Assembly: GCA_002395155.1 (NCBI GenBank)
Contig: DGWD01000017.1
Span: 1 to 26,940, forward strand
Source: Treponema sp. UBA4267
GTDB taxonomy: Bacteria; Spirochaetota; Spirochaetia; Treponematales; Treponemataceae
Direction of reading: 5' to 3'
DNA length: 26,940 nucleotides
The translations under genes and the position numbers were made by a program. Within the stretch, counting starts at the first letter, position 1. Each line of letters begins with the position of its first letter. Below the pieces are notes generated by a model. The model did not search any database. It was not told where the DNA came from and saw only the letters and a program-made list of their open reading frames with translations. Below, piece after piece: positions 1-6,831 of the stretch.

Positions 1-178
1 AAATCCTGACAAAATCTTTGCCGTAGCCAGAAAGGAAAATCATCAGGGCAAGAATTAAAAGAATACCTGGTAGTAATGCATAATCAACTAATTCCCAGAT
101 AAGTCCACCACTTGTAAGACTGCACACAGATGCTGTAATACAAAGAAGCAGAAAAGATAAAAGAAATTCAATAATCAT
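1..178 (-). CDS. Partial membrane protein, N-terminal 59 residues
   Basis: The reading frame starts with ATG at 178, has an AGGAGG-type ribosome binding site just upstream, and runs off the left edge of the window. The visible 59 residues begin MIIEFLLSFLLLCITASVCS and contain two hydrophobic segments, about residues 4-20 and 33-50, followed by SGYGKDFVRI. The spacing and the charged segment after the second helix remind me of MotA/TolQ-like proteins of gut bacteria, but this is a weak impression and no diagnostic residue is visible. The stop lies outside the window, so length and family cannot be checked. It could be any small integral membrane protein. Confidence 0.6.
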   Translation of the reverse strand, partial: MIIEFLLSFLLLCITASVCSLTSGGLIWELVDYALLPGILLILALMIFLSGYGKDFVRI

Positions 179-247
179 AAAATCCTCCTATGAAAGTATG
201 CAGGCGGCCGGCTTGCCTTCGAATATCTAAATTATCTACCTGCAAAC

Positions 248-787
248 TTATAAAAACAAGGTGTCAAAAGTTGTAATTTTAGTTGTAATTTTTCCAGATT
301 GCTTTGATGATTTTGTTTTCTTTCCCCTGCCCTGATAGATTTGAGTGAACCCGCATTTTTCCAGTACCCGCAAAGAGGCTGTATTTTCCGCAAGGCAGAT
401 TCCGTAGACTTCTTTTAGGTTGTGATTTTGGACCATGACAGGAAGAAAGGCTTTTACTGCTTCTGTGGCGTAGCCCTTGCCGGTAAAGTTTTTTGCAATG
501 TGATAGCCAATTTCCCAAGTTCCTTCTTCTTCGAGTTCGAGATTGCAAAGCTGAACATAGCCGATGTTTTGACCTTCGTTTGTGAGCACTGGATATACAA
601 ATGGGCCGTCTGTGCTGTCGTATCGTGACATCAAAAATGCAATTGCCTCACGGGCTTCTTCAACAGAATCGTAAACTTCATCCGGCACAAAACGTCTGGT
701 GTCATCGTCCTGAGAATTTTCATAAACGGCCTGAGCCATGTCTGGGGAGAAGGTTGTAATTGTAAGGCGTAGGGTTCTTATTTTCAT
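248..787 (-). CDS. GNAT N-acetyltransferase, RimJ/RimL-like
   Basis: This 179-residue protein has the layout of RimJ/RimL-type acetyltransferases, which use acetyl-CoA to acetylate an amino group on a protein or small molecule. It opens with the usual TLRLTI strand. The core strand WEIGYHIAKNFTGKGYATEA at about residues 91-110 holds the acetyl-CoA pyrophosphate loop (GKGYATEA), and the late motif ENTASLRVLEKCGF at about 133-146 is typical of the family. The C-terminus after GFTQIYQGRG is Lys/Thr rich and poorly conserved. No strong Shine-Dalgarno sequence precedes ATG 787. The substrate cannot be read from the sequence. It is separated from both neighbours by gaps and looks monocistronic. Confidence 0.85.
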   Translation of the reverse strand: MKIRTLRLTITTFSPDMAQAVYENSQDDDTRRFVPDEVYDSVEEAREAIAFLMSRYDSTDGPFVYPVLTNEGQNIGYVQLCNLELEEEGTWEIGYHIAKNFTGKGYATEAVKAFLPVMVQNHNLKEVYGICLAENTASLRVLEKCGFTQIYQGRGKKTKSSKQSGKITTKITTFDTLFL

Positions 788-844
788 TTATTAGTCTCTA
801 AAACACTATGAAGAAGAAAAGATGTGTTTTCAATGGATAAATTT

Positions 845-861
845 GTCGCTTTGAAAGCGAC
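845..861. promoter_or_regulatory. 17-bp palindrome upstream of the RHH-like gene
   Basis: The arms gtcgcttt and aaagcgac are perfect complements around a single central base. The site lies about 50 bases before the ATG at 914 and between two divergently transcribed genes, so it is a plausible operator, possibly for the ribbon-helix-helix-like product of the downstream gene. Function is inferred from position only. Confidence 0.3.
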
Positions 862-913
862 CATTTGTGAAAAATCTTGTTGTATTCTTATTTCAAAATA
901 AGGAGGAATTTCT

Positions 914-1291
914 ATGAATAAAAAAGAAAAAACAGAAGAACAAAAAAATGAAGAATTGTTTGAAAAATTTAAATCTGTTGAACTTACACCATTGCCATAC
1001 TTTTCACATGAATTGCTTTCTTTGCCTGATGATTTGGCAAAAGAAATGCGACAAATAGCTGACAGACATAATTGTACAGTCAGTTATGTAATCAGTCATT
1101 TTCTGGAGGACTTTTTTTCTGAAACAAAAGACATTTCAGAGATTTCGCAGGAATCGCTCAGAGAGATTTCAAAGAACAAACCATATCTGTTTATCAAAAA
1201 AGATGGAAAACCTTTTGCCAGAGTTTCATTCTTTGGGGAAGATGAAAAATGGACAAAAGATAATGCCGTAGAAGAAAAGGAATCTAAATAA
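914..1291 (+). CDS. Hypothetical protein, possible ribbon-helix-helix DNA-binding domain
   Basis: A 125-residue charged protein with a very good ribosome binding site (AAGGAGG, 8 bases before ATG 914). I do not recognise the family as a whole. The centre, about residues 36-68 (LSLPDDLAKEMRQIADRHNC and the following helix), has the strand-helix-helix pattern of ribbon-helix-helix proteins such as CopG/MetJ-type antitoxins. The N-terminus is a Lys/Glu-rich helix, and the C-terminus has an FIKKDGKPFARVSFF strand. A perfect palindrome at 845-861 precedes it. It overlaps the convergent gene at 1284-1760 by 8 bases. A regulator or antitoxin without a visible toxin partner is the best guess. Confidence 0.7.
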   Translation: MNKKEKTEEQKNEELFEKFKSVELTPLPYFSHELLSLPDDLAKEMRQIADRHNCTVSYVISHFLEDFFSETKDISEISQESLREISKNKPYLFIKKDGKPFARVSFFGEDEKWTKDNAVEEKESK

Positions 1292-1760
1292 CCTTTTCTC
1301 CATAATGATCAAGAATTTGATTTACGGTGATTACGTCAAAAATATGATGCCCAAAGCAATATCGTAAAATCAAGTCAGAGCGCAAGCTTTTTGAAAGTGA
1401 GTAACCGGCTGATTTTAAAAGGCTTTCTGTTTCATCTGTATCAAGATTCATTGCAAGGCAAAGCTTGAGCAATGTATTTTTGTTCGGATGATAATCTGGC
1501 TGTGTGCGGATTTTTGAAAAAAGTTTGCGGTCAATGTCTGCTTTTTTGTAGACTTCGACTTCATCCAGTTGCTTGGAAAGAATTATTTTGCGGATATTAT
1601 CCTGCAGAATATCGTCCGACTGCTGAATGAATTCGTTAATTGAACCATAGTTTGGAGTCGGACTTTTGATTTCAAGCAAGACTTCGTGAGATTCATAGTG
1701 GAATTCGGTTTTGAGATAAGAGTCTATTTCGTCAAAGTTGATTTGGGATATATTCTGCAT
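1284..1760 (-). CDS. HTH-like domain protein of 158 residues
   Basis: The N-terminal 60 residues are acidic and unrecognised. The C-terminal 90 residues carry a conserved pattern: ADIDRKLFSKIR, then P-D-Y-H-P-x-K-x-T, LCLAMNLDTDETESLL, AGYSLSKSLRSDLILRY and a final VNQILDHYG. From memory this is a lambda-repressor-like helical domain common in gut bacteria and often fused to or placed near macrodomain or signalling proteins. That association is family knowledge rather than something this locus shows. Its start at ATG 1760 has no obvious Shine-Dalgarno sequence. It is convergent with the RHH-like gene and divergent from the ORF6N gene, with about 50 bases between the starts. Confidence 0.75.
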   Translation of the reverse strand: MQNISQINFDEIDSYLKTEFHYESHEVLLEIKSPTPNYGSINEFIQQSDDILQDNIRKIILSKQLDEVEVYKKADIDRKLFSKIRTQPDYHPNKNTLLKLCLAMNLDTDETESLLKSAGYSLSKSLRSDLILRYCFGHHIFDVITVNQILDHYGEKVI

Positions 1761-1811
1761 GATTAAATTATGTAGGAAATCTGGATTTTATTAAAGAGTG
1801 AGGTTCGGTTC

Positions 1812-2882
1812 GTGGAAGAACAAAATGAATTGATTTTAGGGGAGACTCAATTAAAAGATAAGATTTATGTTATCCGCGGAGTTCAGGTTATGCTGGATGC
1901 TGATTTAGCGGAAATTTATGGGTATACGACAAAAGCCTTTAATCAGCAAGTAAAAAACAATATTGAGAAGTTTGATGAAGATGATTTAATGTTTCAATTA
2001 ACTAAAGAGGAAAAGGATGTAATTCTAAGGTCAAAATTTATGACCTTAGAAAACGGAAATACCAACTTGAGGTCAAAAATTTTGACCTCAAGTTGGGGAG
2101 GAACCCGATATATTCCTTACGCCTTCACCGAACAGGGCGTTTACATGCTCATGACCGTTCTAAAAGGCGAACTTGCAACAAAACAAAGCAAAGCACTTGT
2201 CCGCCTGTTCAAGAAAATGAAGGATTATGTTATAGAAAATCAGGAAATTCTGAACCATCGGGATTTTTTACGACTTTCATTACAAACAGCCGAAAACGCA
2301 CAAAACATTGTTGAAGTCCGTCAAAAACTCACAGAAATAGACGATAAGGTTGAAAATGTCGTAAGCAATCTTGGTGATATGGTAAGAAAGTCTGAGCTTT
2401 CTCCTATCATGCTGAATCTTGGAAAACCAGAAATCCCACCTGGATGGCTAATCTTAAACGGACAGCCGGTAGAAAACGATTTAGCTTATCAGCAGATTTA
2501 TACTCTGGCAAACAAAACCATCACCATTATTGATAATTATATTTCACTAAAAACACTTGTGCTATTTAAGCATGCAAAACAAAACGTTTCTGTCACGATT
2601 TTCACAGACAACACGAACAACGGGCTTCATAAGGTTGAGTTCGATGATTTTTGTAAAGAATATTCGGGATTGAAAATCGCCATAAAAAAGGCAAACAATA
2701 TCTTCCATGACCGTTATATAATTCTTGATTACAACACGCCTGACGAAAAAATATATCATTGCGGTTCATCTTCAAAAGATGGAGGCAGAAAAATCACGAC
2801 AATTACAAAGATTGATGATACATCGCTGTATAAACCGCTATTGGCACAATTACAAAACAATCAGACACTACAACTTAGGTAA
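1812..2882 (+). CDS. ORF6N-domain protein with C-terminal PLD-like region
   Basis: The 356-residue protein starts at a GTG preceded by a weak GTGAGG sequence. Residues about 18-145 form an ORF6N domain: IYVIRGVQVMLDADLAEIYG, FNQQVKNN, then GGTRYIPYAFTEQGVYML and the helix KQSKALVRLFKKMKDYV. ORF6N domains are known from phage and mobile-element proteins and are thought to bind DNA. A linker with a predicted helical stretch follows (about 160-195). The C-terminal 130 residues include HDRYIILD and YHCGSSSKDGG, which resemble a degenerate phospholipase D-like half-site seen in other ORF6N proteins. The gene holds two coding palindromes at 2025-2096. Its convergent neighbour is the YitT gene, 27 bases away. 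Target unknown. Confidence 0.85.
   Translation: MEEQNELILGETQLKDKIYVIRGVQVMLDADLAEIYGYTTKAFNQQVKNNIEKFDEDDLMFQLTKEEKDVILRSKFMTLENGNTNLRSKILTSSWGGTRYIPYAFTEQGVYMLMTVLKGELATKQSKALVRLFKKMKDYVIENQEILNHRDFLRLSLQTAENAQNIVEVRQKLTEIDDKVENVVSNLGDMVRKSELSPIMLNLGKPEIPPGWLILNGQPVENDLAYQQIYTLANKTITIIDNYISLKTLVLFKHAKQNVSVTIFTDNTNNGLHKVEFDDFCKEYSGLKIAIKKANNIFHDRYIILDYNTPDEKIYHCGSSSKDGGRKITTITKIDDTSLYKPLLAQLQNNQTLQLR
2025..2049. repeat. Coding inverted repeat 1 in the ORF6N gene
   Basis: Arms ctaaggtca (2025-2033) and tgaccttag (2041-2049) are exact complements around the 7-base loop aaattta. It encodes part of LRSKFMTLE and shares the aggtca core with the larger palindrome 12 bases downstream. Confidence 0.75.
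2062..2096. repeat. Coding inverted repeat 2, 35-bp near-continuous palindrome
   Basis: Arms of 17 bases, 2062-2078 and 2080-2096, are perfect complements around a single base (2079). The left arm is ccaacttgaggtcaaaa. It encodes NLRSKILTSSW, repeating the LRSK[FI]xT motif encoded by the first inverted repeat, and it sits just before the conserved GGTRY block of the ORF6N domain. Confidence 0.85.
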
Positions 2883-2909
2883 TGGATTTTTAAGGCGTTC
2901 ATTATGTAA

Positions 2910-3767
2910 TCAGTCCTGCCGTTTCATGATAAAGTTACCTTTAAGCATTTTTGTCTGAAGAATATTTATAAAGGCTGTAGGATCGGTCTTTTTAATGGAA
3001 CGCATAAGTTTGTCTTCTTCATCTGAAGAAACCACGGTATAGAGCATATTGCGTTCTGCACCTTGATAACATCCCTTACCAGTAAACAGAGTTGCATCAT
3101 GTCCAGTAACATCCCGGATTATATGAACCAGTTCATCAGTTTTGTCAGATATAATCAGTATGGTAGATTTTTGATAACGCTTATAAAGAGTATTGAGAAT
3201 TTGAGTGCTTACAAACTGGAATATAATAGAATAAAGTGCTCTGTTCCAACCAAACAAAAGACCAAAAATTGCAAGGACAATTACATTAAAAATAAAAATA
3301 TGATTCCAGATACTGCGGCCAGTTTTTTCAGAAACATAGATAGAAATAAAATCTGTTCCGCCACTAGTAGCTCCTGCAAGTAAACAAAGGCTGATTGCAA
3401 TTCCGTTTATAATTCCGCCAAAAATGCAGCAGAGCAAAACATCATTCGTTACATTAAGACCTGGAATTAAATCTGTAAAAAGACCAGATGCCACAATTGC
3501 CCAGAGAGAAAGAAGCGTAAAGCGTTTTCCAACATAACGAAAACAGATGAGGGCCGGAACAATATTGAGCCCCCAGTAGAAAACAACGAATGGAATTTTT
3601 ACATGCAAATACTTTGCAAAAACTTCTTGAATTAATAAGGTTATGCCTGTAAAACCACCAGGCAAAAGTCCTGCAGCATGCACAAAGGTATTAAGATTTA
3701 CTGCCATTACTAATGCTCCGGAAGTAACCAGAAGAAATCGTAAAAAAAGTCGCATCTTATCTTTCAT
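2910..3767 (-). CDS. YitT family membrane protein
   Basis: A 285-residue protein with the standard YitT layout: about five or six hydrophobic helices over residues 8-195, then a soluble C-terminal DUF2179-type domain of about 80 residues. Recognisable family blocks are AAGLLPGGFTGITLL (about 31-45), GATSGGTDFISIYVSEKTGR (about 132-151) and, in the soluble part, TGHDATLFTGKGCYQGAERN and TDPTAFINI. YitT proteins are widespread inner-membrane proteins; their transport substrate is not established. Length matches the family. No clear Shine-Dalgarno sequence precedes ATG 3767; a second ATG four codons later is an alternative start. It converges with the ORF6N gene. Confidence 0.92.
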   Translation of the reverse strand: MKDKMRLFLRFLLVTSGALVMAVNLNTFVHAAGLLPGGFTGITLLIQEVFAKYLHVKIPFVVFYWGLNIVPALICFRYVGKRFTLLSLWAIVASGLFTDLIPGLNVTNDVLLCCIFGGIINGIAISLCLLAGATSGGTDFISIYVSEKTGRSIWNHIFIFNVIVLAIFGLLFGWNRALYSIIFQFVSTQILNTLYKRYQKSTILIISDKTDELVHIIRDVTGHDATLFTGKGCYQGAERNMLYTVVSSDEEDKLMRSIKKTDPTAFINILQTKMLKGNFIMKRQD

Positions 3768-3867
3768 ATAAACAGTTTAACATAATTTTATAAAACATGT
3801 ATCATTAATCCATAAGGAAAAAAGAATCGGATTAAGTGTAGTGATTCTATTGCCGGTACGCCTTATT

Positions 3868-3954
3868 TTATTCTAGAAAAAGCCTTCTGGCCCCTGGTTC
3901 TTTGCACCGCGAAATCAATTTTTCCAGGTAGTTATCAATATTAAAGCAGTCCAT
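3868..3954 (-). pseudogene. Truncated start of a nucleotidyltransferase-type gene
   Basis: A 28-residue frame starts at ATG 3954, eight bases after the stop of the MerR-like gene, and ends at a TAA. It opens MDCFNIDNYLEKLISRCKE, which resembles the N-terminus of small nucleotidyltransferase-domain proteins that continue with a GSYxRGE...NSDID active site. Here the frame stops before that site, and I find no continuation in the following bases. I infer a remnant of a gene once translated with the upstream regulator. The identification rests on a short stretch and is tentative. Confidence 0.4.
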
Positions 3955-3962
3955 CACTTTAC

Positions 3963-4397
3963 TCAGTTTTTATACCATCCGTTTATAGCATCCAGAACAA
4001 AATCCTCAGGACCAGAGATGATAACCCGTACATTCTTTCCGTGCTTTTCGTATTTAAAGGTAGCATCTACACCGTCTTTCATGGCCTTACAATAATACTT
4101 AGAAAGTTCAGAAGCCTCATCATCTTCCATTACATAATCTAAAACAGAACAGATTTTATTTGTTTTCTTTTCTGTATCTGCCATAAAATCATAAACGACA
4201 GCATTTGCCTTTGACTTTATTCCGGGCATAACGTTCGGATTTGAAAGGAACTCGTCAATTTCTTCAGGTGTAAACTGCCAGATTCCATCAATTTTTTCAC
4301 CTTTAAGATGCCCCATAGTAATAAAATTTCTGAGGGAACGAGTTGTAAAACCAGAAATAACCGCCAGTTCATTGATATTATAATAATTCTTTTCCAT
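3963..4397 (-). CDS. MerR-like helix-turn-helix regulator
   Basis: I choose ATG 4397 over an upstream in-frame ATG at 4472 because AAAGGAG sits 8 bases before it and the sigma-70-like promoter at 4455-4483 would exclude the longer form. The 144-residue product begins MEKNYYNINELAVISGFTTR, followed by SLRNFITMGHLKGEKIDGIW and FTPEEIDEFL: a MerR/excisionase-type winged HTH over residues 5-58. A conserved middle (NAVVYDFMAD) and a C-terminal domain ending VRVISGPEDFVLDAI-like strands follow. This family is common in gut Firmicutes and spirochaetes; its ligand is unknown. The remnant at 3868-3954 lies directly downstream. Confidence 0.85.
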   Translation of the reverse strand: MEKNYYNINELAVISGFTTRSLRNFITMGHLKGEKIDGIWQFTPEEIDEFLSNPNVMPGIKSKANAVVYDFMADTEKKTNKICSVLDYVMEDDEASELSKYYCKAMKDGVDATFKYEKHGKNVRVIISGPEDFVLDAINGWYKN

Positions 4398-4454
4398 AGT
4401 GATTCTCCTTTGCCCACTTTTTTTTGCGAGCCGTTTTGTCCCGGAACTACATTT

Positions 4455-4483
4455 AGTATAGTCTAGACCCACTATGGAATCAA
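4455..4483 (-). promoter_or_regulatory. Sigma-70-like promoter of the MerR-like gene
   Basis: On the minus strand, TTGATT (4483-4478) and TATACT (4460-4455) are separated by exactly 17 bases. The predicted start of transcription is near 4448, giving a leader of about 50 bases before ATG 4397. An imperfect inverted repeat (atagt...actat) lies across the spacer and -10 region and could be a binding site for the regulator. Confidence 0.6.
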
Positions 4484-4571
4484 TTTGAAATATGACGAGT
4501 TTTTCATAGCGGAATTATTTCTCGAAGGTAACAACTTCAATCTTATAATTTCAAGTTGTGGCTTAATTTTT

Positions 4572-4719
4572 TTAAGCAATCTCACCAAGAACTTTTATCG
4601 AACAATCTTTTATAAACTCCGGTGCAAAATCTAAACCATTCGCCCATGCAATTGTATGATTTTTAATTGAAAAATCCTTAAACAAAGCCAAATCTTTCGT
4701 AAGTTTCGAAAAATGGAAA
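4572..4719 (-). pseudogene. Remnant of a DUF2442-type protein C-terminus
   Basis: Reading the minus strand toward a TAA at 4572 gives about 45 residues including LFKDFSIKNHTIAWANGLDF and APEFIKDCS, the usual end of DUF2442-type proteins. Going upstream the frame is closed by a stop near 4730, and a neighbouring frame gives MFPFFETYERF, which also looks DUF2442-like, so a frameshift is likely. The start is missing and GC-rich repeat DNA takes its place. An intact DUF2442-type gene lies at 26678-26938. Confidence 0.4.
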
Positions 4720-4779
4720 CATACAGATTACTTTCGTTCTGACTTTCCCGGATAAGAGATTTCATCACCCCAGCCGACA

Positions 4780-4945
4780 ATTGTACTGCGTTAGCGATGG
4801 GAGCAGCCGCGAAGCGGGCCACCGCAAAAAAGGGTGGTTGAGCTTGTCGAAACCACACTTTTTGAGGAGGCTGAAGCGAAAGCGAAACTGCGGACGTAGC
4901 GACCGGACACGGAACGAAGTGGAGTGTCCGGGAACGCCAAAATAT
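4780..4945. repeat. GC-rich intergenic repeat element with two hairpins
   Basis: This stretch is much richer in GC than its surroundings and has no convincing coding potential. It contains two stem-loops: gtggtt (4834-4839) with aaccac (4851-4856), extended by near-complementary A and T runs, and ccggacac (4903-4910) with gtgtccgg (4924-4931). The loop core gttgagcttgtcgaaac is, from memory, a recurrent intergenic motif in some treponeme genomes. The rest of the 4398-4983 gap holds the MerR promoter and the DUF2442 remnant; I see nothing else in it. Confidence 0.5.
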
Positions 4946-4983
4946 TCTTCGAAAACTCAATTCATATGTGGTATGATTAAATC

Positions 4984-5553
4984 ATGAAAAACGTTTACGA
5001 AGAATGTCCAACCTTTGAAAATGAAAAATACTTACTTCGCTTTGTGGAAAAATCTGATGCAGAAGACTTGCTGAAAGTTTATGGCGACAAAAATGCCCTC
5101 CCTTTTTTCAACAGTGACAATTGTGACGGCGATAATTTTTATTATCACACAAAAGAACTTATGAATAAGGCTATTGATTTCTGGCTTTATTCTTACAAAG
5201 AAAAATGGTTTGTCCGCTGGGCGATTATTGAAAAGTCGACAGGCAAGGTAATCGGTACAATCGAAATGTTCAAACGGCTTTCGGAAGATGCTTTTAATGA
5301 GTCTGGAATTCTGCGTCTTGATGTCGGCAGTTCTTATGAAAAAGCAGAGGTACTGAAAGAAATCATGTCACTGATAATTCCACACGCCTTTGAAATGTTT
5401 AATTGCAGGCAGGTTGCTACTAAGATTCCTCTTTATGCAGTTGAAAGAACTGCAGCCGCCCAGACTTTTGGTTTTGAAAAAACAGACGCACTTCTGGTCG
5501 CAAAGGACGGAGTTCCTTTTAACGGCTACTGGATTTATAAAAAGGAAAATTAA
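4984..5553 (+). CDS. GNAT N-acetyltransferase, RimJ/RimL-like
   Basis: A 189-residue GNAT protein. It opens with YLLRFVEKSDAEDLLKVYGD, the family's first strand and helix. A WAIIEKSTGKVIGTIEMF hairpin at about residues 78-95 precedes the core strand ILRLDV, and PHAFEMFNCRQVATKIP and AAAQTFGFEKTD follow. The acetyl-CoA loop, normally Q/RxxGxG/A, is replaced by SYEKAEVLKEIMS, a variant seen in this subfamily. A TATGAT -10-like element lies very close to ATG 4984 and no Shine-Dalgarno sequence is obvious, so the message may be almost leaderless. The methyltransferase gene starts one base after its stop, so the two are probably co-transcribed. Substrate unknown. Confidence 0.85.
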   Translation: MKNVYEECPTFENEKYLLRFVEKSDAEDLLKVYGDKNALPFFNSDNCDGDNFYYHTKELMNKAIDFWLYSYKEKWFVRWAIIEKSTGKVIGTIEMFKRLSEDAFNESGILRLDVGSSYEKAEVLKEIMSLIIPHAFEMFNCRQVATKIPLYAVERTAAAQTFGFEKTDALLVAKDGVPFNGYWIYKKEN

Positions 5554-5554
5554 A

Positions 5555-6394
5555 ATGGAATTCAGAAAAATTTTTGACACAATCCCTGAACAGTTTGATA
5601 AGTTTCGCCCACGCTACAGTCAGGAGCTTTTTGACAGTCTGATTGCTTATGCAAAAATCGGGACGGGTAAAAAAGTGCTGGAGATAGGACCTGGAACCGG
5701 ACAGGCAACAGAACCGATTTTGAACACTGGCTGCGACTACAATGCAATTGAGCTTGGTGAACATCTTTATGCAAAGATGAAGGAAAAGTTCAGCGACCGT
5801 CCCAACTTTAATATTGTAAATGACGATTTTATCACACATGATTTTTCTGACATGCTGGGAACAGGCGGTCCTAACAACACCGGCAGCACCGGCAACATCC
5901 GCAAGTTCGACCTCATCTATTCCGCCGCTACAATTCAGTGGATTCCCGAAGACATAGCCTTTTCAAAAACCTACGACCTTCTTGCACACGGTGGCACACT
6001 GGCTATGCTTCTTACAAAATCTGAATACAAAAGCACAAATCCAGCCCTCTATGACGATATCCAGAAAATCTATGATGCCTACTTTAAACCGGAAACTCCC
6101 TACCCTCATCGCTCCTTCCATTATCAGAATGCCACAAATTACGGCTATGTAGATTTTGAAGAACGCGACTTTTATGGCAAGCGAGAAATGACTGCTGACG
6201 AATATGTTGCCTTTAGCGGCACCCACTGCGACCATATGGTTATTGCCGAACCTTACAAAACAAAGTTTTTTGAAGGCCTGCACAACGCTGTGTTGGCCCA
6301 CGGTAACAAAATCATTTTTAATGATACTTATGTTATGTACCTGACAAAAAAGCCCGAATGGGATTTGCAGTCTAGACATTTAGAACTGAACTAA
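5555..6394 (+). CDS. Class I SAM-dependent methyltransferase
   Basis: ATG 5555 is chosen because it follows the acetyltransferase stop by one base, has AAAGGAAA upstream and gives the family's normal N-terminus (FDTIPEQFDKFRPRYSQELF). The 279-residue product has motif I VLEIGPGTGQAT at about residues 41-52, an acidic end of strand 2 (AIELGEHL), and FDLIYSAATIQWI as the post-motif strand, all typical of small-molecule methyltransferases. A Gly/Asn/Thr-rich insert with GC-rich codons (GTGGPNNTGSTGN, near 5857-5900) interrupts the fold between motifs. The last 12 or so residues (EWDLQSRHLELN) are encoded by the flanking direct repeat and are probably not ancestral. It overlaps the convergent gene by 15 bases. 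Substrate unknown. Confidence 0.9.
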   Translation: MEFRKIFDTIPEQFDKFRPRYSQELFDSLIAYAKIGTGKKVLEIGPGTGQATEPILNTGCDYNAIELGEHLYAKMKEKFSDRPNFNIVNDDFITHDFSDMLGTGGPNNTGSTGNIRKFDLIYSAATIQWIPEDIAFSKTYDLLAHGGTLAMLLTKSEYKSTNPALYDDIQKIYDAYFKPETPYPHRSFHYQNATNYGYVDFEERDFYGKREMTADEYVAFSGTHCDHMVIAEPYKTKFFEGLHNAVLAHGNKIIFNDTYVMYLTKKPEWDLQSRHLELN

Positions 6395-6790
6395 CATATG
6401 CAAATATCCGACAGGATCTTTTTGAATCTGACTCCAGATTAATTTATCTGGATCAAGTTTCTGCCCGGAAGCAGATTCTATACGAATCAAACAGTCCTGA
6501 ACTTCAAGCATTGTCAGTTCATCATCTTTGCCAGCTAAAACAACAACCAACAAAGCCTTTATTGGTCCACGCTTTGAAAGAAGAGGTTCTGCCTCCTCTA
6601 CTGTATTGAATTCAAAATATTCAATTTCTGCAGCATCTGAAAAGCAATTGTCAATATCACAAATTTCAATATGAATAATTGAGTCATTGATACAATGATA
6701 GATGAGTTCTTTTGCCTTATCGCGATTGCATTCTTTTACGCGTGAAAGAAGTTTTTCTATTGTTTCTGCTTCATATTTATCATAGTCAAA
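6355..6790. repeat. Left copy of the flanking direct repeat
   Basis: This segment aligns without gaps to 22905-23340, a constant offset of 16,550 bases. Similarity starts abruptly at cgaatgggatttgc inside the methyltransferase gene, runs through the small unknown gene and fades near that gene's start codon. The first 50 and the last 120 bases are nearly identical and the middle is more diverged. The two copies have the same orientation. Confidence 0.85.
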
Positions 6791-6802
6791 GCATAATTCC
6801 AT
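6380..6802 (-). CDS. Small acidic protein of unknown function, left paralogue
   Basis: A 140-residue protein of a family I do not recognise. It is acidic and probably mostly helical, with blocks FDYDKYEAETIEKLLSRVKE, ELIYHCI, CFSDAAEIEYFEF, LLEVQDCLIRIESASGQ-like and DKLIWSQ, ending GYLHMLVQF. It has a good ribosome binding site (GGAGAAA) and starts 29 bases after the stop of the TQVI-repeat kinase, so it is likely the last gene of the kinase operon. A paralogue at 22930-23358 matches it at about 103 of 137 aligned residues by my count. An accessory or immunity-like role is speculation based on its small size and its flanking position. Confidence 0.8.
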   Translation of the reverse strand: MELCFDYDKYEAETIEKLLSRVKECNRDKAKELIYHCINDSIIHIEICDIDNCFSDAAEIEYFEFNTVEEAEPLLSKRGPIKALLVVVLAGKDDELTMLEVQDCLIRIESASGQKLDPDKLIWSQIQKDPVGYLHMLVQF

Positions 6803-6831
6803 TATATTTCTCCATAAATTGAAATCTACTC

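Noticed and set aside
4631..4960. 109-codon minus-strand frame across the GC-rich repeat
   Set aside because: It crosses the repeat hairpins, has no ribosome binding site and odd composition. The better explanation is a DUF2442 remnant in another frame plus non-coding repeat.
5390..5554. Upstream extension of the methyltransferase frame
   Set aside because: This part overlaps the acetyltransferase gene in another frame and does not resemble the family. ATG 5555 has a binding site and a conserved N-terminus.
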